A stretch of DNA of 60,000 bases, from positions 28,062,740 to 28,122,739 of the forward strand of contig CAIIXF020000009.1 of assembly GCA_903813345.2 (NCBI GenBank), written 5' to 3'. The notes beneath the pieces are model-generated. The model searched no databases, was not told the DNA's origin, and saw only the letters and a program-made list of their open reading frames with translations. The position numbers were made by a program, and so were the translations under genes. Source of the DNA: Owenia fusiformis. Taxonomy: Eukaryota; Annelida; Polychaeta; Sabellida; Oweniidae. The stretch's first letter is position 1. The number at the start of each line of letters is the position of its first letter. Positions 35,020 to 45,600 of the stretch are shown piece by piece.

Positions 35020-35420
35020 TAGGTAGTTACCAGTTTCGCCACCAGGTGGCTGATTCGGGGGAATTAACATGGCAGGGTACTATAAAATTCCCTTAAACTT
35101 GAATATGCATCAGTTTTAGTGGTTCACTTGTCATATTACCCTTATGTATCTGATAGTTATACAAATTAAAATATGTCCAGTAAAAGAAAATATTATCTGC
35201 CCAACACAAGAAAAGATATTTCACTTTTTGTGGTTTTACAACATGGGGTCTATGGGGAATCTCCCCGACCTAGAAGTCACATTTTCAAAGAAAATTAAAT
35301 TTTCAAAGTTGATAAACTCTTTTCAAAACCACATTTCTAAATATAACTTTACATGTAGATTCCAAATATGACATCAGTTTGACTGAATTGTGAATTTTTA
35401 ATGACGTAAATCAAGATTAT
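35020..35420 (+). repeat. Dispersed repeat family R1, copy 2
   Basis: Same block order as 3244-3560 (GTTACCAGTTTCGCCACCAG, CAGTAAAAGAAA, AAGATATTTCA, TTTTCAAAGAAAAT), diverged by point changes. No ORF. Confidence 0.6.
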
Positions 35421-36110
35421 TTCTACTCGCATCTGTGATATTTAAAAATTTGTGGAGAGGCTAAGGTCAGTGACACTCATTATGGGAAAATAAAGGAAAT
35501 TATAAGCCTGGGTATAACCTGGTCGGTTTGTTATATGGTCAATGGTGGTGCATAGTTCATTTAGAATTTCCAGTTTCTAATTTGACTTGTGGAATAATAT
35601 TTCAAACTTACATGAAACATTTGTAAACATAATGTTTTGCACTCAGAGAGGTGGCAAGTTTGCAAAAACAATATGGCTTTCCACAATAAAACAGTGGTGT
35701 TGGATCCTGAAAGAACTAGCTTATAAATTATGAAACAGTCCAAATCAAAAAGATTCCATGATGTAAAAAATTAGATGATAGTGCTTTGACCTTCAAAAAT
35801 CAAACTACATGACATATAAACATATAACAAATTATTTTATTTAGAAAGACACATAGTCCTAACTCATAATATATTTCATCCATTGATTATTGATAATAAT
35901 TTTCATAATAATATATTAGCTAATATCTGTCTAATCTGAGCATTGATATCTGTATACATAATGAAATTCATCCTTAAAAGTAGCAGCAAATGATAAATGG
36001 TTCACTTTATAAGAAACAGTCTTAACAAAGGGCATCCTAAGTTTCCCTTATAATCTCAAATTCAGTGTCTACTAAAGAAGTTCTTTAAAGATTTAAAATG
36101 CATAAATGTC

Positions 36111-36504
36111 AAAGGACGATTCTCGGTTTGGAGAACGAAGTTCTTCAATCTAAATGAGCATTATCCCTGTTTCGGACAAATTTGATTTTTTACATAATAT
36201 AGATTTGAATGTTTTCTTTTGAACAGTCATAATTTGATTTGGGTAATATTTTTAGATTTTTCACAAAAATATATTAGCGCAGTACACTGATGAACTTCTT
36301 TCCCCCAAATCAAGACTTGTATTTTATTGAATCGGTCTAATTGAGTATTATCCCTGCTTCAGACCAATTTGTTATTTTTACATCTTGTAGATTTAAATGT
36401 CCTCTTTTGAATATTCATAATTTAATTTGGGTAATATTTCTATATTTTTCATGAAAAAAAAAATTAGCCCAGGAGACTGTTCTCCAAACCGAGAATCGTC
36501 CTTT
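36111..36504. mobile_element. 394-bp MITE with internal tandem duplication
   Basis: Terminal inverted repeats AAAGGACGATTCTCGG/CCGAGAATCGTCCTTT continue for about 26 nt (TTTGGAGAAC/GTTCTCCAAA). The inside is two diverged tandem copies of about 180 nt, each with GAG(C/T)ATTATCCCTG and AATTTGGGTAATATTT-like blocks. The target duplication is not clear. Confidence 0.85.
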
Positions 36505-37201
36505 CATGAGAATGGAAAATTGAGACATATAAGGCTATTCACCAGGCAGCATGCTGTCAAATATATTCCTATAAAATCAAAATCATGAAATAAAGTCTTG
36601 GCATTTAAGAAATAAACAATAATGCTGTTGGTAAAAAATATTGTACAAACATGGCAAATGGGACAATAAGTGACCTTCAATGGTTTCTATCATTTGCTGC
36701 AACTTTATATATAATATCCTTTGAGTATACCTGATATAAGTGTATGTATGTATATATATTGAAATCACAATTGGAATCACACACCTTCATCAGTTCACAT
36801 CATCATGATACACGATCCACATGATAAAGGATCTGACCTTAATATCTTCAATTTTTATTTGTCTTCCATGTTCCTGTGGAATCAAATAAATGCCACCCAA
36901 GTTATGCCTTATGTCATTGCACTTTTTTATATTGCTTGCTTTCATATGCCCATATAAGGCCTGGCATCAGGGAACACAACACGAACATGCCCCTTATTAT
37001 GGTAGGGCAGTGAACTCATATTATAGTACATGTATTACAGTTTGTGTAATAGTACAGAAATACATGTATATACAAACACCTCTTTAATTTGAATACCTTT
37101 CAATGTGAACACTTTTTTCAGTCCCATTTTTTAAATCTACTAGAGACTTCCATATTACAAAAGCTTGGAATATATAAACATCTGTGAATCAGAACACTTC
37201 T

Positions 37202-37610
37202 TTAGTCTCAGTGGTGTTCGTATTAGGTTAAACTGCACAATCATTCACGTTAGTCTCAGTGGTGTTCGTATTAGGTTAAACTGCACTATCATTCACGTTA
37301 GTCTCAGTGGTGTTTGTATTAGGTTAAACTGCACTATCATTCACGTTAGTCTCAGTGGTGTTCGTATTAGGTTTAACTGCACTATCATTCCCGTTAGTCT
37401 CAGTGGTGTTTGTATTAGGTTAAACTGCACTGTAATTCACGTTAGTCTCAATGGTGTTTGTATTAGGTTAAACTGCACTATCATTCACGTTAGTCTCAGT
37501 GGTGTTTTGTATTAGGTTAAACTGCACTATCATTCACGTTAGTGGTTAAACTGCACTATCATTAAACTGAACTATCATTCACGTTAGTGGTTAAACTGCA
37601 CTATCATTCA
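37202..37610 (+). repeat. 48-bp tandem repeat
   Basis: A TTAGTCTCAGTGGTGTTCG unit with ATTAGGTTAAACTGCACTAT recurs every 48 nt (37202, 37250, 37298 and so on) for seven units, then as shorter truncated units to about 37610. Because 48 is a multiple of 3 it keeps an open frame of 116 codons, which I consider an artefact. Confidence 0.92.
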
Positions 37611-37644
37611 CATTCTTTGTTTGATGGCATATAAATTACATAAT

Positions 37645-37750
37645 AATACAATACAAGGCATTAACATACAAAAAATATCACCACCCGCAATTTGTTAAAG
37701 ACATTGAAAGCTGTCAATAAAAAAGTTGGAGACTATAACAATCAATATGT
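37645..37750 (-). repeat. TATGTCACC dispersed repeat, copy 3
   Basis: Minus-strand copy: AAGGCATTAACATAC, TCACCACCCGCAATTTGTTA, AAAGTTGGAGA in the complementary order of the family. Confidence 0.55.
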
Positions 37751-38779
37751 ACTATTATTCAAAGTCAAGATCTCATCATAGTGTTAGTTTCCATGTGGTA
37801 TTTATCATAGGTTCAACAAGAGCCTCTTTTTACATGTGTGTTTAGCCCCCTCTTTATGCTATACTACCACAAACAGTTAACAGTATGATAGGGCCTGATT
37901 GGTGTCCATAATATTGATGTCTTAATATTCAACAGACAGATAAAGCATAGATTTATATCAAAAGTATAAATGTTGTCATTAATCCTCATCTGTCATTATT
38001 ATGATTATTACCAGCTTAAACAAGTTAGGGGACATACTACAGGTTTGAGAATTAATTTCAATTACCTGAAAATGTCAAAAATGATCTCAGTATGTTTTAT
38101 GTATATGGGTAGATCACAAACTGAATGAAGAATGTACATGCATTTTTGACATTTTCCCATGATTCATTAAAAATTTGTTGAGTGAAAGAGAAATCACCAT
38201 GGTAACATCACCATGGAAGCAAAGTGTACATATAAATGTAGAAGTTTTCTCAATGGAACTCTTGAGTATTCATTGTTGAATTTTACCATATAAGTTACAT
38301 AATGACGGATATGTATTATGTATGATACATTCTACTAAACATACTAAATGTGTCACACATCATGTATGGAACTAAGTGTTTAGCTAATTTGACCAAGGTA
38401 TATTTGTAACATTTACTTATAATGATATAATACTGATACATCAATCAACCACTGCAAAAATCAATGCAGGCTAGCTAAATATATTTCAATATTTAATTCT
38501 AAACTTCATGAAATGCAATATTTACAGCCTGTCTAATTGAATAGTTATTTGTAAGAAACGAACACTATAGCGCAAATTACAATTATGGAAAATCAAAATA
38601 CACATGTGTTTTCTTACATATAATACAGGACCACCCTGTAGTTTTACATCTTTACATTATGGCCACCCTGTAGCGTTATTACATTTTATTACAATACAGC
38701 ATTATTTTAATTAAATTGCACTACAATTGCACTTTTAGAGTTGGCACTCCTTATCTTCAGTACATCATCCAGTTTTTAT

Positions 38780-38900
38780 AAAACAAGGCATTAACATGCA
38801 AAATGTCACCACCTGCAATTTGTTACAGCCACCGAACGCTGACCACAAAATGTTGGAGATTATAACAATATGTCACCACTTCTGCTGGTGACATAAAAAT
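38780..38900 (-). repeat. TATGTCACC dispersed repeat, copy 4
   Basis: Minus-strand copy and the most complete one: AAGGCATTAACATGC, CACCACCTGCAATTTGTTAC, CACCGAACGCTGACCA, GTTGGAGATTATAACAAT, then CACCACTTCTGCTGGTGACA, a short terminal hairpin. Confidence 0.7.
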
Positions 38901-39105
38901 CATTCAATTCATCACACAATTTGTTCATGTTTAGTATATGATTAATTCAATGTTTCTTCGTTTAATGTTTCTTCGTAATTCAATGTTTCTGTGTTTTTTC
39001 AAACAACATATCAACAAACATGTAATATTGAAAGTAAACCTAGCCAACTGACATAATTTTCAAAGAAGATGCTATAGACAGTTAAAAACTCAATCAATTG
39101 AAACA

Positions 39106-39111
39106 TTTATT
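39106..39111 (-). terminator. Candidate polyadenylation signal of the FYVE/ARM gene
   Basis: AATAAA on the minus strand, about 550 nt after the stop. Other hexamers may be used. Confidence 0.3.
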
Positions 39112-39660
39112 CCTCATTTGATCAGGCTTATTATCATTATTCATATCATTCATTTGCTAATCACATTCATATTAACAGTAGACCATATAATATAAAAGTA
39201 ATATATATATAATAGTATAATATATGTATATACATGTACATTTAATAACATGTACATCTAGTTTTTTTTATAATAGTTATTATAATGTATAAAACATCTT
39301 CTAAAAGCAATCTATATTTTTGTATAATATTGAACCCATTTAATACTCTATATGATATAAGTAATATCTTGAACATGAGAGCATTCATTATAACACTGAA
39401 TTTACTTAATTTCACAAACCTTGGATTCACTATTTCCAGGTTCAAAGACATATTCTGATTGGTCAATGAGAGGTTTTCAATCAACCCAGTCTTTCTCTAG
39501 AATTAACATCATCAGTTTTCTAACTAACAAAACAATCTTGGCCCTTTTCTGACCTCAAAGGTAAACCTTGGTCAACAATGAAATCATGGTTTGTGCAGGA
39601 TAACGTTCCCCAGATGGAGGCTTATTTCATATAACAATAGAAATCTCATTAAACCTAACT

Positions 39661-42600
39661 CTACATAGGACGGCACCTCTCGGAAACATTTTTTAGTATC
39701 GACTTATGCATAGATTCCATAAGTTCAGGTATTTCAACAAGACCCTTTAACAATTCAGCGGCGCCCTCTTTCATCAATCCTTCTGTTGTCTCATTCGTTG
39801 AATGGAGAAGAAGATGAAGAATGCAGCGTGTCGCTTGGAATTTTAAGGCATTATTTGCCGATTTGAGACAACTGCGTGTAAAATGAGCAAGGTATGGTAT
39901 CTGAAAGAAAGGAATAGCACATCAAAGTAGAGTTCAGCACCATTCCCTTTGAATATAATACAGCTATAGTCATACAGCACTGAATACAATACAGCCCATA
40001 GTCATTCAGCACTGAGTAAGAAGAATACAGCCCATAGTCATACAGCACTGAATACAATACAGCCCATAGTCATAGAGCACTGAATATAATACAGCTCATA
40101 GTCATACAGCACTGAATACAATACAGCCCATAGTCATACAGCACTGAATACAATACAGCTCATAGTCATACAGCACTGAATACAATACAGCTCATAGTCA
40201 TACAGCACTGAATACAATGCAGCTCATAGTCATAGAGCCCTGAATACAATACAGCCCATAGTCATAGAGCACTGAATACAATACAGCCCATAGTCATACA
40301 GCCCTGAATACAATACAGCCCATAGTCATACAGCACTAAATACAATACAGCCCATAGTCATACAGCACTGAATGCAATACAGCCCATAGTCATACAGCAC
40401 TGAATACAATACAGCCCATAGTCATACAGCACTGAATACAATACAGCCCATAGTCATAGAGTACTGAATACAATACAGCCCATAGTCATACAGCACTGAA
40501 TACAATACAGCCCATAGTCATACAGCACTGAATACAATGCAGCCCATAGTCATCATCAAAATCTCAAGCATGCAGAGCAATGTTTTGATTTCCATGTCAT
40601 GATTACAAAAATCAACATTTAACCACATCCATTTTAAAAGCAATTTTAAAAGCATCACTTACCAGTCTCCAAGCATTCTGGGGGTATTTGGCAAAGTTTG
40701 CTATGGCTCTGATGACATGTGTTGTTAATTCCACACTCTCTGTATGGGAACCCAACATTAAACACAAAGGGTCAATCACCTCCTGCAGAGCACCCTAAAA
40801 CAATAGAATACATTAAACACAAAGGGTTGATCACCTTCTGCAGAGCACCCTAAAACAATAGAATACATTAAACACAAAGGGTCAATCACCTCCTGCAGAG
40901 CACCCTAAAACAATAGAATACATTAAACACAAAGGTCAATCACCTCCTGCAGAGCACCCTAAAACAATAGAATACATTAAACACAAAGGTCAATCACCTC
41001 CTGCAGAGCACCCTAAAACAATAGAATACATTAAACACAAAGGTCAATCACCTCCTGCAGAGCACCCTAAAACAATAGAATACATTAAACACAAAGGTCA
41101 ATCACCTCCTGCAGAGCACCCTAAAACAATAGAATACATTAAACACAAAGGGTCAATCACCTCCTGCAGAGCACCCTAAAACAATAGAATACATTAAACA
41201 CAAAGGTCAATCACCTCCTGCAGAGCACCCTAAAACAATAGAATACATTAAACACAAAGGGTCAATCACCTCCTGCAGAGCCCCCTAAAACAAGAAAATA
41301 CATAAAGCACAAATTCCTGATTCCCCTTGTCAAAATTCATTCAAAAAGTAAGTATTTTACTGATTTTGGGCTTCAACAAATAACACAGTGTTTTTTAAAC
41401 CTTCATTTGCTCAGAAGAATTTTTTGTATTATTATGTAATAGAACTTGGCAAGTTTTGTGTCTTAACATTATATTTATATCCCTGTCTCAATCTTTGACA
41501 AATATATCAGATTTCAAGGCGAATAATTAGTTGAGGTTGCATATGATGGTGCAGTTGATTCTGATTCTTATTTCAATTTATGATCAGATACAGGCAATAA
41601 GCAACATAAAAGATAATAATAATTCAGTTTCCCAAAAAGATGACATCGACATTCTACCCAAGTCAGTAAGAAGAGGAAGTCCTACCTGGGAGTGTTCACT
41701 GGTTGCAAGATTCCCAACCAAACAGGCTGCATTACATAATACTTGTATGTTGTTAGGATTGCTACGAAGAACCTTTAGAATTCCTTTCCCTGTAGTAAAA
41801 TCCTCCTGCAAATGATTCAAAAACAGTTAATTTCAAAATTCCAATGGAGCATTTTTAGATTTCCTATTTTTACAATGTAAAAATGTTAATAACCTATTAT
41901 TCATTTGAGATTATGGGACTCAACATTTGAATCTTGTTAGGATTGCTAGATAGAACCTTTAGAATTCCTTTCCCAGAAGTTAAATCCTCCTGTCAATGAG
42001 TATCAATTTGAGATTACACAATTCAACATTTCAAAGAACATGTAGCTATGGTTACTACATAGAACCTTTAAAATTTCTTTCCCAGCAGTGAAATCCTCCT
42101 TTAACATGTTAATAAATACTAAGTGATGCTTATATGTTTCATACAGGAAAATAGGTACAAAATCTGAACAATATGAAGTAAAAAAGTACTTGAAAATACC
42201 TGAACTATTCTCTGTCTATGATAGTCAGTTCCCATTGAGAGATGAGCAAGCAGCTTTAGACTGACCTCTTGCACCTGTAATTACGGGAGAAACAATACAT
42301 GTGTATTATTTGTCAGTGGGGAAGGTGGGGGGGAGTATGGGGCCTTAAAAAGTAAAGGAGATCAATACAGGTAGAAAAAATTGTGAGTATTTTAAGGGAA
42401 GGAGGAGGGAAAATAAGTTTCAGGATTGCCCATTTCTTTTAAATTGAATATACCTAAAGGATCTCCTGCTCCTATGACACTCTCTTCGTGAATGCACAGG
42501 GTGATGCTTAATGGCAATTTATTTCAGAGCAAATCTCAGACAACATACCCAAATATAACATACATGTACCCCCATATGTATATATAGCATTAAAACCTCA

Positions 42601-45600
42601 CTATAAGGTTGAATGTTGGCCTCCCTTCAATGAATATCTATTTCTTATAACAGATGTTTTACTCAAAAATGGAGTAATTAATAAGTTACTTGTGTAAAAA
42701 GTAGGACAATTGACTCTTACCTAGTAAAACAGTTCAATTTAATGTACACAAATGTTAACATTTTTCAAAATGATAAAATGGTAAAAAGCTGGTCATTAGG
42801 TTTTAGGTAAATTCTTGAACATTTAAAATTTAATATCAAGATTGACTAAAACATTGCCACGCCTGAGTATCTCCTTATAAGTATTAAATGTTCTTATCTC
42901 TGTTCATATTTCTGTTCAAAACCTGATAAAATTGGCTGGGTCATTTCACACTACATCCACCTTGTTATTCAGTACAACAGAGATGCCTACAAAGTGCATA
43001 CCTGTTGACTCTTGCTCAAAATAACAGGTAAATTAAGTGCATACTGAAATATTCGTGATTCTGTCTCACAGAAATGCCTACATAATGTATACCTGTTGAC
43101 TCTAACCTGAACAACGCACATAAATCTTCATGAATCTGTCTAACAGAAATGATTACAAATTTTTTAATTAATTGCACAGAAATCTTCATGATTCTGTACA
43201 GTAGAAATGCCTACAAAATGTTAAATTAATTGCACACAAATCTTCATGATTCAACACAGTAGAAATGCCTACAAAAAGCATACCTGTTCATCACTTGAGG
43301 CTGTGAGTGCAAGTACTTTAGGCAAAGCGCTACGTTCACTTTCGATAATAGCAGTATGTGTTCCTGCATGCTCAACAATGAGGCTTAGGGTCTTCAGTGC
43401 CACCAAAGCTATGGCATCTTGGGAATGATTGCAAAGTGTTAAAACCGGATGGAGGGCGCCATCTTTGATAGCTGAAATACATGTACGGTACATGGATGAG
43501 TCTAATAACTTACTATTATTTACATGCCATACTTATAATACTTATGAATGGTTTGCATGAACTTCTAATAAAATTATCTTATTAAAGTAACCAAGGATTC
43601 TATGGTATAATGAAGAACATACACTAAGCCAAACAAACGAATATGAATATTTTTTACCTTGTGTTTTGAGGTCTGATGATTTACAGAAGATCATCAGTGA
43701 ACTGATTCCGTCAATCAAAATTTGTTCCGCATCTGCATTCGATAAAATGCTAGAATGATAAAATAAAATAGAGATTTTATAATAATCTATTTTATAAATT
43801 CATATATACATCTTTTTAAATTCAATCAGTTGTGAAAAATGATATCTAGTTTTTGTTTTGTACATTTAAGTTTAATTTCAGTTGAAATAGATTTAAATTA
43901 TAGAGGTTGCCATCTGGTTCTGCAGTTCATGCAAAGGTCATGAACTTTTAATTATGTCTAGATCATCTAATCACTTCAGCTACTGCAGCCAAGCACTAAA
44001 CATATACTATTTTTAGCTAATGCTCTCTGTATTAATTAAGACAAAGTATAACAGAGAAAAATATAAAAATAATAGTAAAAACCATGGAGGAGTTTCAAGC
44101 CAGTAACAAACTTACATCTGAAACTATGAGGACACTTGAAGCGAATGGATTTGACTCTATTGAGGCACTCGTTACACTGCAAGTGCCTCAAGATTTACAG
44201 GCAATGAAACTAAAGCCTTTAGGGCAATTCCGCCTCCTAGAAAAGGGACTTAAAGCTCTTAAAGGAGACATTGAGGGCCCTGGGATATCACCAGACTGTG
44301 CCCCTCGGGGGGAGGAGTACCAAGCTACCCATAAGGAGAATGAGGCTGGTCTGTCAGCTGACCAAATGCTGAAACAACTTGGGATAAGTCCCCAGGCCAG
44401 TGGAGTGGAACCAAAAAGGAAAGGTGAGCACCTTAAAATTGTGGATTTTATCTCGAGTGCTCTGTCTATCAAGGAGGATTACTCAGAGGAAGTGATGGCT
44501 ATAGCGGGGAGCTCTAGCCTGATTCTCAAGTCCTCTGCTAAACGCCCCACCCTCACCAGTGTCACCATCCCACAATGGAACCAGGCAAGTTTGGCGATAT
44601 TGTTACATATGCAAGAGCATTCTCCCCAAGTAGATGTACATTCCTATCTCCAACACCATATAAAGATAATGGAATTTTGTGAAAAGTTTGATTGGATAAG
44701 TATTTTAATATATGATGAGGAATACAGGAGGCGCCAGTATATACAAGGCTTCCAATGGGGTAGCGAAATAGCCCACCTCAGCACAACTCACCTGAGGCTA
44801 AAACCACCAAATATGAAATCAACTCAAGCAAGGAATAAACAGACTGCAAAACAGCCGGATGTACAAATATGCAGGAATTTTAACAAAGGAGAATGCAAGT
44901 ATGGAACTACTTGCAGGTACCGTCACGTTTGTCTAGAGGCAGGTTGTACGGCGGTTGTACTGAGTCTCATTCTGCCTTAACCCATCAAAAAAACTAACAG
45001 TCGCTGCAGTAGCACCTATAGCCCCTTCACCTCTAGGAAATTGTTTGGATAAATGGACTTATGAATTAGCTAATGACCCAGATAAGGACTTTCTTCTAAA
45101 TGGAATTTCAAGTGGTTTTAAAATCATTGACTCAAATAGCAATCCTGTTCAAGTAGAGACTAATAACTATAGATCAGCACTTGATTTTCCGGCTCATTTT
45201 AAAGTGGAATCTCAGATTGTTAAGGAACTTCAAGAGCAAAGATATGAAAAAGTATCCCATAAACCAATAATAACTAGTGCACTGGGGGCAATACCAAAAA
45301 AGAACTCTGACAAGATTAGGCTGATTCATGATTGTTCTATGCCGCATGGAAATGGATTAAATGACTACGCTACAAAAAACAGTTTTAAGTATCAATCTCT
45401 ATCGGAAGTTACTGCTTTAGTTAAGCATGGATACTTTTTATGTAAGGTGGACCTATCAGAAGCGTATAGATCAGTGCCGATATCTCCCAGTGATTATCTG
45501 TATACTGGCCTTAAGTGGAAATTTCGAGGTGACAATTCATATACATATATGATAGACAAGAGACTCATGTTTGGAGCACGGAAAGCTCCAGAAATATTCC

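Larger units (their letters stand above)
32518..39660. other. Intergenic region between convergent genes
   Basis: The SVEP1-like gene (+) and the FYVE/armadillo gene (-) end towards each other across this 7-kb stretch. No ORF here has protein-like features. Besides the 3'UTRs it contains the elements listed separately: 33852-34502, 34644-34929, 35020-35420, 36111-36504, 37202-37610, 37645-37750 and 38780-38900. Confidence 0.6.

Noticed and set aside
37165-37515. 116-codon ORF with a 16-residue repeat
   Set aside because: Generated by a 48-bp tandem array; no start context or protein-like composition.
39957-41310. CRISPR-like array
   Set aside because: Tandem repeats without unique spacers in a eukaryotic intron.
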